A stretch of DNA of 64,000 bases, from positions 45,904 through 109,903 of the forward strand of contig MU619260.1 in the NCBI GenBank assembly GCA_025201805.1, written 5' to 3'. Positions 1 through 12,087 of the stretch are shown here, in pieces; within the stretch, counting starts at the first letter, position 1; the number at the start of each line of letters is the position of its first letter. A program made the position numbers and the translations under genes. A model generated the notes under the pieces. It was not told the DNA's origin and did no database searches. It worked only from the letters and a program-made list of their open reading frames with translations. This stretch comes from Parasitella parasitica (lineage: Eukaryota > Mucoromycota > Mucoromycetes > Mucorales > Mucoraceae).

Positions 1-566
1 TGGTGCTGTGTATATTCATCCTTCTGCTCATGTGGATCCTACTGCCAAGGTATAGTGAATTTATACAGCCATTTGTATCATTGCTGACTTGTACGACCAT
101 CAGATTGGGCCCAATGTATCTATTGGTCCTCGTGTGAAGATCATGGCTGGTGTTCGTGTCAAAGATACTATTCTTTTGGATAATGTGCACATTGGCGTAA
201 GTTTACCTGTATGGCAAAGCGAAGGATGAACGTTAAACAAAAAAAAACTGTATTAAAAAATAGAGAGCAAGCTGTGTCCTTCATTCGATTATTGGTTGGA
301 ATAGTCGCATTGGTTCATGGGCTCGTGTGGAAGGATGTCCAGTTCATGAAGGAGATAGCTCCATGATGAAGAACGGCGTCAAGAGTCAGAGTATTACCAT
401 CTTGGGTAAGTGTATTTCCCTTTGTTATATAATGATTTTAACACTAACATGTTTATGGCTTTCAGGTAAGGATGTGTCTGTTATGGATGAAACAATCATA
501 CGCAATTGCATTGTTTTGCCCCACAAGGAGCTCAAATCCTGTTTCCATAATGAGATCTTGATGTAG
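1..566 (+). CDS. GMPPA: Mannose-1-phosphate guanylyltransferase alpha-like protein, C-terminal part
   Basis: The gene enters from the left edge; only the C-terminal half is present. Exons are read as <1-49, 104-196, 264-405 and 466-566, joined by short GT-AG introns in a continuous frame. The product has left-handed beta-helix hexapeptides (IHPSAHVDPTAK, IGPNVSIGPRV, GVRVKDTILLDNVHIG), then HSIIGWNSRIGSWARVEG, and ends with SITILGKDVSVMDETIIRNCIVLPHKELK. These match the C-terminal domain of the GDP-mannose pyrophosphorylase alpha/beta family. The insert after RVEG and the PHKEL tail favour the alpha (regulatory, GMPPA-like) paralogue over the catalytic beta form. The role is in cytosolic GDP-mannose supply for glycosylation. 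The stop at 564-566 is clear. The nucleotidyltransferase domain lies outside the window, so catalytic capacity cannot be judged. Confidence 0.85.
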
Positions 567-2518
567 GAAATAGCAATTATGCCTAATTAAATATCATTTA
601 ATTACAAAGAAATGCGACCTTTGTTTGAATATTTGTTCGAGCCTAGTAGTGCTAAGGCTTCCTTTTCATTGAAACTAGAATTATATACAATGACCAAGAT
701 ATGCATCTTTGTAATACAGCATTTGCTATTTCTCTTGTATCAAATTCTCGATCAAATATTTTTTTTAAAAAAAAAATGAGACCATCTTCTACAGTTGGGC
801 AAAAGTCTGCTTGGCCCTCACCCCCTTAAACAAAAGTTAAAGGATTTATTCAAAGCATTTTCTAGCCCAAAACCAGCAGAAAGAGTCTCTCAAAATTTGC
901 CATAAAGTTCAAAATCTGCTGATCGCCAAAAGCTTAACTTTTGTTCAGGTACTTTTCGTAAAAAAAAAACAAGGTTAAAGCGTTAGTGTACCACTTGGGT
1001 ATATTAGCAATTTTTGCTGCTCTATTGATATGAAGCCTGATTGTGTTGCTACCATTTGATGCGCATTAAAAATTTGTACATGATATTAGAATTAGACACT
1101 ATAAATGCTTTATAAGATGGATTTGGAGATAAATGCAAGTGATGATAAAATCTTCTTAAATCGGCCAATTTTCAACAGTTCCTTCCAAATTTCTAAACAA
1201 TTTAAATTGTACAGGCAGCAGTAATTCTTTGAGGACGTCAAGCCAAAAATGTGATGTTCAGACGCAATATAGATAAATTTGCAGAAAATATAGATACTTG
1301 AGCGATTTTATTTGATTCATCACGTATTATAACTTTCGAGAAGGCTGCATTTTACTTTTTAGTTCCTGTTGGATACATTGAAGCTTACTTTCAGGTTGTA
1401 GTTTATATAAAATGGATTCTGTAGCCTCTGATTTTCTAAGCTGAACGATATGTCAAACGAGGAGATACTTGGAAAATAAGTTTTGTATGTTGAGGGTGAT
1501 TCAATATTTGGAAATTGAAGTTTTAAGCCTTGGTGAGTGAACTGAGTGTGGTTGCATCCAAAACAGTCAATTCTATTATGAAGAGGAGGCAACAATGAGG
1601 TAATACTACGATTTTGTGAAACTCCTGAAGTGCTTCCAAGACTACTCTGGCTTAAGCCATCTTTTATTTCAAAAGATGGTGCGCTTAGTAAAGTGCGTAG
1701 TGGGATACTAGTTTAGAAAAAATTGTCATATCTTCAACAATAATTTTGAGCTTGTTTGACAGAAGCTGGGTCAAACCCCATAGATCAGACAAGGAATACA
1801 TTTGACGCTCCGTTAGTGTGGGGTAGTTCAAAAACACAGAACTCTAAACGGAAAATCATTTTGTTTCTTAATATGTATGTGGCACAGAACGAGATTAGGT
1901 TTTGCCGTAGGACAAGACTAAAATGTCGTACGGATTCATTTGCCATGGAATTCGTATTGAAAAATAGCGCGTTTTAGGTCACCTTGCTGTAAACTTACTT
2001 TTTTCAATGGTTTAAACGTAAATTGTTTACAGAACAAATATGTAAAGGCTATCATATTTTCGTTATGCATTTTCGACTATTTGAGACATGTATTTTGCAT
2101 AAATATAAAGTAACAAAAGCTCGGAGCGGGACGGAACGGCGTTATCGTTGAAGATGGTAATGTCAACGTTTAAAAGAACATGGTTTGATTCTGTGTTTTA
2201 GGCCCTCGAGTAAAGACATTTGGTACATTTGTGTCTGAGCTCATATATATATTGAAGATTTGAACATGTTTATAGACGCAAAACTTAATCTTCCTATCAA
2301 TTATTGGAAAGCAATAGCACTATCTCGCTCTCACATGGCCATTGATAAACAAAAACATCATTAGAAGTAGCTGTGTGTAACAAAGAATAAAATGATTTAT
2401 TATAAATATTATGGTCTATATAAAAGGGATTTTTTTTTGACATGATGCAAATTTAAATAGCATAAAATACAAGAGAGTGTATGATACAAAGAGGAGGAAA
2501 GGAGGGGAATAATATAGT
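567..2518. other. Intergenic region, no recognised gene
   Basis: This AT-rich stretch has only short, compositionally random ORFs. One notable structure is a nested inverted repeat at 829-945: AACAAAAGTTAA pairs with TTAACTTTTGTT, and inside it CAGCAGA pairs with TCTGCTG. The rest shows nothing I can assign. Confidence 0.6.
829..945. repeat. Nested inverted repeat, possible hairpin
   Basis: The outer 12-bp arms are at 829-840 and 934-945 and are perfect reverse complements. The inner 7-bp arms, CAGCAGA at 874-880 and TCTGCTG at 915-921, are also complementary and correctly nested. It could be a small MITE remnant or a structured transcript, but chance in AT-rich DNA is not excluded for the outer arm. 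Confidence 0.35.
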
Positions 2519-4357
2519 TTAGACAGAAGTAGTAATAGATACATCAGGAGAAGGGGAAACGGGCTTGGTTGCTTTGCCAGTGATACGATCCTTCACTTCT
2601 TCCCACATCAGTTGGCGTTCGACAGCAACGCCACCTAGTACAGAAGAATTTTCCTGAGCACGGCGTAAAAGATAAGGTATCACTTCGTCGATCATGCCAT
2701 ATGGCAAATACTTGTAAATAGAATAACCATTGCGACCCAAAGTATAAGACAATTGGTCTTGCATACCGAACAATTGGCCAAATTGAACAACACCAGACTG
2801 AGCACACACATTGTTCTTCTCCATCTCCTCAATAGTCAAGATAACACTATCACGGTTATGACTGGCCACCATAAAAACGATAGGCGAAGTGGCATTAGTA
2901 ACATGTTCACCAGTAGCATCTTGGTGTTCCTTGATCTTGTTTAGCAAAAACTTGACTCCACCGTTGTAAGAGGCATGAGTGTCCTCCAGAGTATCACAAA
3001 TGGGCGAGCTGTAGCCCATTTCGTCAGCGCGTTTGCGTTCAGAGACCATGTAAGCACCACGCACCAATTTAGCAGCAAAAGTAAAGTTTTCGCGTTGAGA
3101 AAGAGCCACGTCCAATTCAAGTCTTCCTTGAGCAGACTTGGTGTACATCTGGTACGTGTTGAAGATGGTGGGTTGTTGGTTCTTATTGGCATTGAACTTG
3201 CGCTGCAGGTTGACAGCAACATGGTCGATAGCATCTTGGAAGTAGGATTGTTCTGCATCGACCATTACGCCCACCTTTAAATCACGAGCCAAACTACAGG
3301 CATCTTCCAGACGAGAAATCATACGATCATAAGCCTCAAGATCCTCGCAAGTTAACAGGACAGCCTTAGCGTCCTGATTATCTGTCTTCCACCACACATC
3401 ACGAGCAGGGCCTTGCAAGTTAAACAGCTTTCTAAATTCGATAATGTCCAAGGAAGCCTTGTTCTTTTTCAAATGAGCCACAAGAGAATCACGTTGCAAG
3501 GCTTGATCTTCACTTATTGGAGCAGGCAAAACGCGATTCACGACTTGGTGAACACCTTCAGCATCAATAAGGCCATTGGCTTGGTTGTCCAAAAAGGCCT
3601 GATCCAAAGCGGCGATAACTTGATTCAAACGAAGCAATAACTCTGGAGGCGAGAAGGCAGTAACTTTAACGGCAACCATAGCATTATCCTTGACACTGCC
3701 GGCAGCCGTAGTCATACAGGTCTTGATCATCTTGGCAATTACATCAGCCTGTTGTTCATCGCGCTGATATTTGCCACCCTCAGCAGCAGGAGCAACGTTA
3801 GGATCAAGATGCAAGTCAGCTTCTACGGACAAATCTAAAATACAGTTGATGCCAGATTGCGCCAATTTGTCCATGCTAGAGATGCACTCTTCGGGAGTTT
3901 CACCGCCGCAAAAATGACGGAAAAACGTTTGTTTGACAAACCAGTAAACAGGAGCTTGAAGGCCTAGCTTTTCAGAGATGGAAATGAGATGGGGAGCGGC
4001 ATCTACGAGCCATGGCAGGGCACACAGTCTATACACAAATAAGGCCATTGCTAGCTCTTGTGTGCTTTTGGAGTGGACAGCAATACGATTTTCTTTGTCA
4101 TGCAATTCATCGACAGTGGATGCAGAAGTGGTAGCCTTCATTTGGGCTTCTGCTTGAGCCACACTCTGAGTGTACATGTAAAACGAAGACGTTAAAAGAA
4201 CACTGGCAGTAATCGTCTTGAAAGGTAAGCGCTTTGCATTTTGTGTAGTATTGGTACTAGTAAATGTTCTAACTGGCAGACGTGGTAAACTAGCTCTGTT
4301 GAATAGCGACGTACAGCGAATGAATGGAGAAGCAGTACGAAAAGCAATACGGTGCAT
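2519..4357 (-). CDS. PUT1: Proline dehydrogenase, mitochondrial
   Basis: An uninterrupted 612-residue ORF encodes the FAD-dependent enzyme that oxidises proline to pyrroline-5-carboxylate in the mitochondrial inner membrane, the first step of proline catabolism. The N-terminus (MHRIAFRTASPFIRCTSLFNR) is Arg/Ser-rich and lacks acids, as in a mitochondrial presequence, and a hydrophobic stretch follows near residue 55. Family motifs in the barrel domain are VGVMVDAEQSYFQDAID, KLVRGAYMVSERKRADEMGY, MVASHNRDS and the C-terminal YLLRRAQENSSVLGG, which binds substrate and flavin. Between residues about 240 and 320 there is an insert with an EF-hand-like stretch, DNQANGLIDAEG. The 612-residue length and this insert resemble animal PRODH more than the shorter yeast Put1. 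It is the only long intronless gene here besides the CPA1-type gene. Confidence 0.95.
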   Translation of the reverse strand: MHRIAFRTASPFIRCTSLFNRASLPRLPVRTFTSTNTTQNAKRLPFKTITASVLLTSSFYMYTQSVAQAEAQMKATTSASTVDELHDKENRIAVHSKSTQELAMALFVYRLCALPWLVDAAPHLISISEKLGLQAPVYWFVKQTFFRHFCGGETPEECISSMDKLAQSGINCILDLSVEADLHLDPNVAPAAEGGKYQRDEQQADVIAKMIKTCMTTAAGSVKDNAMVAVKVTAFSPPELLLRLNQVIAALDQAFLDNQANGLIDAEGVHQVVNRVLPAPISEDQALQRDSLVAHLKKNKASLDIIEFRKLFNLQGPARDVWWKTDNQDAKAVLLTCEDLEAYDRMISRLEDACSLARDLKVGVMVDAEQSYFQDAIDHVAVNLQRKFNANKNQQPTIFNTYQMYTKSAQGRLELDVALSQRENFTFAAKLVRGAYMVSERKRADEMGYSSPICDTLEDTHASYNGGVKFLLNKIKEHQDATGEHVTNATSPIVFMVASHNRDSVILTIEEMEKNNVCAQSGVVQFGQLFGMQDQLSYTLGRNGYSIYKYLPYGMIDEVIPYLLRRAQENSSVLGGVAVERQLMWEEVKDRITGKATKPVSPSPDVSITTSV

Positions 4358-6016
4358 TTAATAGTTTTTTTTATTGATAAAGTATAAAAAAGTACAGTTC
4401 TTCAGAAACATCTTTGAAGGAAAAAATCTTGGTCCTTATATACACGTTTCCAGGATAATTTCTATAATGAGTTCTAACCAATCCGTTATCAAAGAAGCAC
4501 TGAGAATGTGGGGGATGATTTTTAAAAAAAACCATAACAGAAGATCTCAGCTTCAAAACTGTAACTCGACACACAGTGTTGGACAAAATGACTAAATGCA
4601 GTAATTTCCCACCATTCGAACCAATCATGGCATGTACTACAGCCGTATAAACCTTGTTTAGTTTGACAGGCTTTGAAATATTTAGTAATAAAAGTCATTC
4701 ATATCTCATCTCAAAGATAAAAAAAAAAAATTGATCTCGTTACATGTATAGATTAGTTTATCTTGTTTCTATGACATCTAAATATATAGATAAAACGTTC
4801 AAACTACATAATCTTGCATGTCGAGCAATAAACATCTAGAAAATCCTTTTTGTCCTTTTATGCGGTATATCTTTCGTGATTGGATAGATTTCGACTGGAT
4901 AATCCATTTAACTACTGGGCGAACACAATTACAAGCATAAATATTGAGCGATTTATTTTCATGAACTTGTAACAGATTTCCTGTCTCAATTACTACCTTG
5001 GATTCTAGTCTTTAGGTTTCTATCATGTATTGAACTAGAGTCATATTAGATCTCGAACGCCGCTCCAATTCCAATGATGACTATAAAGGCTCCCAAATAA
5101 AACGAGCAATTTACATCATCTTTTTTTTTTTTTATAGTGTACATGCATATAAACAATAGTGTATATAAGCTTTTTGCATGTTTGGTTCATGGTATACTGT
5201 ATGCATTTAAATTTACGTCCAAACACTGTTTCGAGTTACTCGGAAATGAAAAAATTTTCAAGTTTAATATTATTTGTAACAATGACTTTATTTTTAATGG
5301 AGATCAAAAATACATGCCACCTCAAAAATACCAGAATTCTTGAGATTCCAGTAGATACATATATCTACAGAATAAAGAGAATCATAAAAAAAGAAAATGT
5401 GTTCCCCTGGTTTGTTTTTGTTCTATATAAAAATTGCTAATGCTTATTCTTAATCTACAAGAAATGAAGAAAACATTTCCTCGGGTGTGGGTGTGACCCC
5501 ATGCTAAATCGTGTGAATTTAGTGTTACAAACAAAGCAAAACACCAAAATTTCATGACAGTGCAAACAATGTTGAAGGGCGGTTTATAAAGTTTTGGCAA
5601 GACATTTAGCAAAAGAGACGTGGAGAGCACGAGATACGGCTTAAATTACAAAGTGCGCTTTTACTATAATATGCAGAGAAGAGGGTGAGACTGAACAAGG
5701 AGCAAATATAACTTGTTGGATTAAACTAGGCTATCAATTACAAATATGGGACATGTATACAGAGAGAAAAGTATGATTTATAGTCCAACAATTCGATGGT
5801 GATTTGCGAGAAAAACGTCTTGAAAGACTACTACTCATAGACGATTTATCGTTTGGATCACGGTCGATTGTTTACGATCCAGCCATTTACGAAAACGAAA
5901 TTAACACGAAACATTTTTAAGCAATAAAGATATCATTGCTACGTAAATTAATATTAGCGTTTTTAATTTCTAGCGTGGTATCTACATGGTGTAGGAAAAT
6001 GATAATCCCGTATTTT
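4358..6016. other. Intergenic region, no recognised gene
   Basis: The stretch is AT-rich with scattered short ORFs on both strands, none with recognisable domains or consistent splice structure. It lies between the promoter side of the proline dehydrogenase gene and the 3' end of the gamma-tubulin complex gene. Confidence 0.6.
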
Positions 6017-9000
6017 TTACAAGTAATATCCGTTCAACACGAGCCTGGTAAGCAAATCCCGTACAAATACATCCATTCCATGCTTTGCCTCATGTCTAGT
6101 GTAAAGTTCATTGAATATGCTATGCCTTGTGCTATTGAGTATATTCGTCAGTCGGCCTGAACCTTTTGTTTCCAACAGCTGCAGTACTTTGACAAACACT
6201 TGTGTATGTTTTTGGAACTGCTCAAAGATACGGCGGCATTTGAGACTAAGCTTATCCTCATTCTCTATATCTTTTACAGTATAGTCATCCAAGATTGCAC
6301 TGAAAAATATGATATCTTCGAGGACGGGTTGTAGCACCTGAAAGATACGGGTTTGGCTTTGTTTCAAAAAGCATTGAAACAAGATGCGATCAAGTACATG
6401 CTCATGGTAATCTCGAAACGAATGTGGCTCCATGATGACCGAAACATAGTCTTTGCTGCTATTAGCGCTGGCGGATGTTTTCTGGGCTTGCATGGCTTGG
6501 ACATGTTGCATAAACGAAGACCAGGAGGCTTTAATAGCCGTATCATGAATGTAGCTTTGTAGCGCACTTGTGAACTGATCCATCTGAAATCTGTACTTGA
6601 ACAAGAGGTCGCGCGTGGATTGCCTATGCCATTTCATATCCCGTAATGGCTCGTAGCATCGCTTGATGACTGTTGCTACACGCAACAACTGCAGCAAGAA
6701 TGAGAATATCCGGTTGTATTTGTCTAGAATCGCTGGTGTGATGACCATATTCAATGGGTATGTTGCATCATAATTGAGTTGTAAAAAGTTTAGTGCCTCC
6801 ACAGCTAAGGTTTCTCCATCAGAAAACAAAACGGGACAAATGTGCATAAATCATACAAAAACTTACCGTGAGGATGATTCCATTGGCTATTGGCGGTCGT
6901 TTTTCGGAAGGAAAACGTAACAAGATCGTCGTGTGTGTGCACTGCATTTTCGAGTAACAAATTTCTAAGGGCTAAAGTCAAATCAAATGATTTTGGTGGC
7001 CAGCAATTTCCCATATGATTCAATCCAATACTCGAAGAGGAGAATAGAGTTGCTTTGAGCCCATTTACAAATACACCATTGCCAAATAGGAAATACCGAT
7101 ACAAGAGTGACAAATGAGATTGCAATTTAAACTGATCCAAGAAAGAGATCATGAAGGATTCATTGAGCAAAGGACACCAGGTTTGGATAGGTTCAATGTA
7201 GCTCTGGCGCGTGGTAGTGTCTAGAGTGGGTATAGAGTGTCTAGTTTCATCTTGGAGCAATCGTAAAAGACGCTGGGCAAAGCCACTTTGTTTGGTATCA
7301 AGTGGGGGCAGCGTAGGAGTGTCATGTTGCATAGCTTGAAGGTCATCATCAGCATCGTCATTGTTGTGGCTGTCCTGTTCATCGCTCGCATGGTGCACGT
7401 TGCCTAATGAATTGTACGATTTGATCTGATTGCATATATGCTGTAGTTTGGACGTATATCTATGGCATGGAAACGTCAAATGTCAAAAACAGACACATTT
7501 ACGCATTAATGACGCTTACTCTTCGTTTTCTGTACTGTTCAATATGAATTTCAGATTGATCGAATCATCCAAGTCAAATAAAGGATGATCTGGTTTTGCT
7601 AGTTTCAGCAATCGAACGGATATACCAGACCGTAGTATATATAATGCCAACTTTTTGTCTACAAAGTAGGGCAAATCTGCTTCTGAACGGATCTATCAAT
7701 GTCCGTTGGAGTCATTTATTCTTGCCTATGCATTCTCCTCCTATCCCCCTCTTACCTTGTACCGTTGGAGCAAATCACTTTGATTTTCTGAAACGCGTTC
7801 ACCTATAAAAAATTCTGCATAAGGGTCTCCATGTTGATCAGGTGAATATGTGCTGTTTAAATGCAGCCAATTGCTCATCATGTTGGAATAAGGGACGCTA
7901 GTGTAGCTCAAAATGACTAGACAAACATCTCGGTATAGCGCAGAGTTTCCGCCGTTGGAAGCTAAATCAAATCCACTTGTTTCACGATGCAGCAGATTCA
8001 GCAAAGAGGCGCCTTTGGGCAGTACAAATTGTCGGGATCGAACTTGACAAAATCCATGCAGTTTCTCCACAACAGCTGTTAGGCTCTGAACAGAATGATG
8101 CACTTTCAACACAGTCATTGTTTGGAAATCATGCTGCTGATCAGATGCGAATAGAGTCATCACGGCGTGTTGTATATACATCAAAAGCTCTTGTAAACAG
8201 CAGCCAAAAGCTACTCCCGTAAGCCCGTAAGTGTCAGGCTGGGACTGGCACTGTTGAGATACGTATTCTAATGCTCTGATGTGCGTACCGAACAATAACA
8301 CCTGCTCAAGTAACGGCTGGATGGCTGCTGTGCTGACACCGAGAATGCGATACTTGGCCATCCGTTGTCTGAATGCAGAGTCTTGTTGATCCCAATAAAA
8401 GTAAATGGACGGCAGCCCTGTGATGGCTTGTATCAGGCTTTTGGCTAGCTCAGACTCGTAAATCACAGCCGTCTCAGAGGGATCCTGTAGTTGCCGGATC
8501 AGTGGTTCGAACAAACAAAGAGGTGCTTCAGTAATGAAGGGTGTTCCAATATTGCGATCAGATAATCGAGTCTGTTCATATGATGGGAATTGTGAGTTGC
8601 GAGTGTCCCAGGATAAGGTATTGAATGTGGTAGGGGGCCGCATAGTTGCTTCTAATAACCAGATATCTTGCTCTTCACCCTCCATTTCCAGGTCTTGTTC
8701 TTGCGGTTGTGGTGGTTGATGTGGCTGTAAATGTTGTTGCTGTTGTAAAAACAATGTATCCGTACTGCTACTATCTGTAGTCGAGCTCGCTATAGAAGCA
8801 TTTGCATCAAAGAAATCAAACGGCTGTTCAGACAGTGGCTGTAATCGTAGTTGTGGATGGAACCAATTCAAGTCTACTTTATTTTTTTTCCAAAATTAGA
8901 TTTTTTGCTTGCACAAAACAAGCTTATACTTGCCTATAGCTTTTTCGTTCTTTTTTTGCTGCAGCTGTTGCTGTGTATACCACTGCATAAACCCAAGAGT

Positions 9001-9039
9001 TCCATTATGTTCATCGTCTATGGAATTATGTTCAAACAT
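6017..9039 (-). CDS. Gamma-tubulin complex component, GCP6-like
   Basis: Five exons join in frame: 9039-8934, 8873-7756, 7692-7520, 7459-6867 and 6804-6017, giving 925 codons plus stop. The start is the ATG of MFEHNSIDDEHNG. The first half carries the GRIP1-type N-terminal module (ITGLPSIYFYW, LEQVLLFGTHIRALEYV, GASLLNLLHRET, SNWLHLNSTY, DPYAEFFI). The second half is the GRIP2 gamma-tubulin-binding module (FMISFLDQFKLQSHLSLLYRYFLFGNG, LQLNYDATYPLN, FLLQLLRVATVIKRCYEPL) and ends at LTRLVLNGYYL. The pattern around AEFFI and the long spacers fit GCP6 (S. pombe Alp16 type) best; GCP5 is possible. It should act in microtubule nucleation at spindle-pole bodies. The first intron appears to use a GC donor (AG/GCAAGT), since no GT donor there keeps the frame. 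Confidence 0.75.
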
Positions 9040-10452
9040 CTAATCCGGTAAGAAAAACGCTTCAAATGAATGCAACAAAAACCGTGCATAAGATGGCGAG
9101 CAAGAGTCACATGTTTGTATGAGCCGTAACATCCCTTGTCAGTCAATAGGGCAATCTAGCAACCGTGTCAAGCAAAAGAGATCATCTAGAGCCACTCCTA
9201 TGATCAAATCTCAAAGAGTACGCGGTTATCAAGGACATATCAACATCCTAAAAAAAATGTATTGATACAAATTGCTCACAAGTATTCACTATGCTTGTGT
9301 ACATGATATTCGATGCTTGTTGTGAATTGATTTATAAAATATAAATGCCCAAAAAAAAAAATCAAGTAAAAAGTGATTATATACATATGCACGTACTTGT
9401 AAAGATAATAGTTAACTTTTTGGAAAGTAAATAAGTGGAAAGTAGGATAAAAAAACAAGTAATCCATGTGCAATAACTACGTTTTAATGCCGCCAACATG
9501 TTACTAATAACTCTTGAAAAGGGTAATTCACAAAGGTTTTAATCGTAGAAAAGAGCTCTAAACTGCACCAACCAATTGCCACGACCCCAAAGCAGTATGC
9601 TGATTTAATTTTGTAGCTCTTGGAGACATTCTGTTTTTTTCAAATCTTTTCATGATCGAGTATAACGAAAAAATGGCAATTTTCTGAAAATTCACTTCTT
9701 AAGCTAAAAAGCAAAGCATATACTGAGCACAAAGGTTTGGTGTGCCTGTTTTTAGCATCGTTTCAAGATTCGACTTTATAGTTTCTTAAATGTTTTGACA
9801 CCTTTTTTGAAATATTTGCAAAAGAGAAAAAAGTTTTATCGTGTAAAGCGTATCATTTATTGTATAAATCAATTAGTGGAGTAAGTATAATTACCATAAA
9901 GTTTGTCTACTTGAAATACTTTAAAAATTTAAAACTTTATTTTTTTGTAAAAATAAAACGACACTTACAAACAAAACTGGCTTTTTTCTGCTAAGTGTTT
10001 GTGATATTTGTCTGTTGTATATAAAGCATCAATTATCAATGTTAGAAGTGATAAGAAAGTGGGTTAAGCTTTATGCATATGAAATATTTGCTACAACTAG
10101 TGTAATGATTATTATACAATACTTGATACAATAAAAATAAATTAAGAAGAATAGTTGTTTAGCTGCTAAAATCCACCCAACTTCATTCTATGCATATGTT
10201 ATATTCGATTTTGCATGTCTACAGCATCAGCATTGGGCAACTTGTACTGCAAATCAGGATAGCCAATTGTAACGTGCAGAGCAGCCATATGCGAGTAATC
10301 GCCTCTGTCTAATTATCCGAGGTCTATCTTTTACATTGTCATTGATGAACAAGCAGTGCTGCCGTCTTCAAACCCAGTTTTCAGTTATAAATCGTCAATT
10401 TAAATTTTATTCGATTGTTCTCTGCTGTGCTATTCACATCATTCCGCCCAGC
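9040..10452. other. Intergenic region between divergent genes
   Basis: This AT-rich shared upstream region lies between the GCP6-like gene and the ALO1 gene. No domain-bearing ORF is visible. Its right end contains an in-frame ATG at 10345, upstream of the chosen ALO1 start. Confidence 0.55.
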
Positions 10453-12033
10453 ATGTGTCCATATCGTTTTGATCAATTAACGCCAGAACTACAAGCTATT
10501 GCAACTGACAAGTTCATGTTTCAAAACTGGGCCAAAACCTTCAAATGTGCCCCAGAATTAATGTTTGAACCTACTACTGAAGAGCAAGTTCAAAAGGTAA
10601 AAGAAAATTGACACAAAAAACAAACAAACAATCCAATATTGCCAAAACTAGGTCATTCTTTTAGCTAAAAGCTTGAATAAACCTCTCAAAGCATTTGGAT
10701 GTGGGCATTCTCCCTCAGATTTAGCATTATCTCCCGGATTCATGGTCAACATTGATAAAATGAACAATTTGCTCGATGTAGACAAAAAAACATGCAGAGC
10801 CACTGTACAAGCGGGCATGTCACTCCACAAGCTGCATCAGGTCTTGAGAGAAAATGGTCTTGCGCTCAGTAGTTTGGGCTCTATCTCAGACCAGACTGTC
10901 GCAGGTGTCATGGCTACGGCAACTCATGGCACTGGTGCTGAATATGGCTGCTTATCAACGATGGTATGTAATAATAGCTTGTTTACGGGGGGGAAGTAAA
11001 AGGGCGGCGTTTAGCTTACACCTTTTTATATTTTGTGTTCTTCAGATCGTCGATTTAACTCTGATCACAGCCGATGGAAATATCATGTTTTGCTCACCCT
11101 CAGAAAACGTCGATGTGTTTGAAGCAGCTCGTTGTAGCTTAGGGGCATTGGGCATTATCACTCGTATGACATTGCAGGCTGAGCCGGATTTCAAGCTGGA
11201 AGCAATTCAAAAGCCCTACAAATTCTCTGACATTTTGAACGATTGGGACAATGTAATTCATTCTGCTCAGCATGCTCGTGTGTGGTGGTATCCTCATACT
11301 GATGACTGTGTAGTTTGGAGAGCAAACCGCACGACCAAAGAGATATCTCGCACTGGCCCTAGCTTTTTGATGGAAAGAGGTTATGGTTTCCATGCTTATC
11401 AGGCCATGTTGAACTTTACTCGGTACAGCACTCGTCTTATTCCTTACCTGACCAGATTGATGTTCAATACGCTACATTCGCAGCCAGTAAACATGGTGGA
11501 CGTATCCAACAAAGTCTTCAATTTCGACTGTCTTTTCCCACAATACGTCAATGAATGGGCTATTGATTGGAGAGATGCCCCTGATGCTCTACGCAAGCTA
11601 GACAAATTCATCAACGAAAACAACCTAAAGGTGCATTTTCCTGTTGAGATTCGATTCGTGGATCAAGATGATGTATGGCTAAGCCCTGCTTACGGCCGCA
11701 AAACATGTTACATTGGGGTCATCATGTACAGACCTTATGGCAAGCCTGTGCCTTACAAGAAATATTGGAAGGCGTACGAGGATATCATGCGCGAGTACAA
11801 CGGCCGTCCGCATTGGGCCAAGGTAAGCAGCAATCGTGAAGCATGTGTCTACGTCTAGCTTAACTTTGTTTTCTTAGGCTCATGGCCAAACAAGAGAGGA
11901 TTTGGAAGCTTCATATCCCAAATTCAATGAATTTCTTTGTGTTCGCCAACAGCTGGATCCAGGGGGCATGTTCCTCAACGACTACCTGAGACGCCATGTT
12001 TTCGCTCCTCAAAAAGCAACGGCTAGACTCTAG
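10453..12033 (+). CDS. ALO1: D-arabinono-1,4-lactone oxidase
   Basis: Four exons (10453-10596, 10652-10963, 11046-11822, 11878-12033) give a 462-residue protein. It belongs to the aldonolactone oxidase family, which uses FAD and oxygen for the last step of erythroascorbate/ascorbate synthesis at the mitochondrial outer membrane. The N-terminal FAD-binding PCMH domain holds FGCGHSPSDLAL, whose His is the expected covalent flavin attachment site, then GSISDQTVAGVMATATHGTG and GALGIITRMTLQ. The C-terminal ALO domain has VEIRFVDQDDVWLSPAYGR and RPHWAK, the active-site motif, followed after the last intron by an AHGQ start and a DPGGMFLNDYLRRH tail. An in-frame ATG lies 36 codons upstream at 10345; the start at MCPYRFDQ was preferred because homology begins there. 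The stop overlaps the 3' end of the opposite gene. Confidence 0.9.
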
Positions 12034-12046
12034 TTGTAATAAATTC

Positions 12047-12087
<41 letters not shown>

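Noticed and set aside
10345..10452. Upstream in-frame ATG of ALO1 as the start
   Set aside because: The 36 extra residues show no conserved family sequence; homology begins at MCPYRFDQ. It remains possible as a targeting extension.
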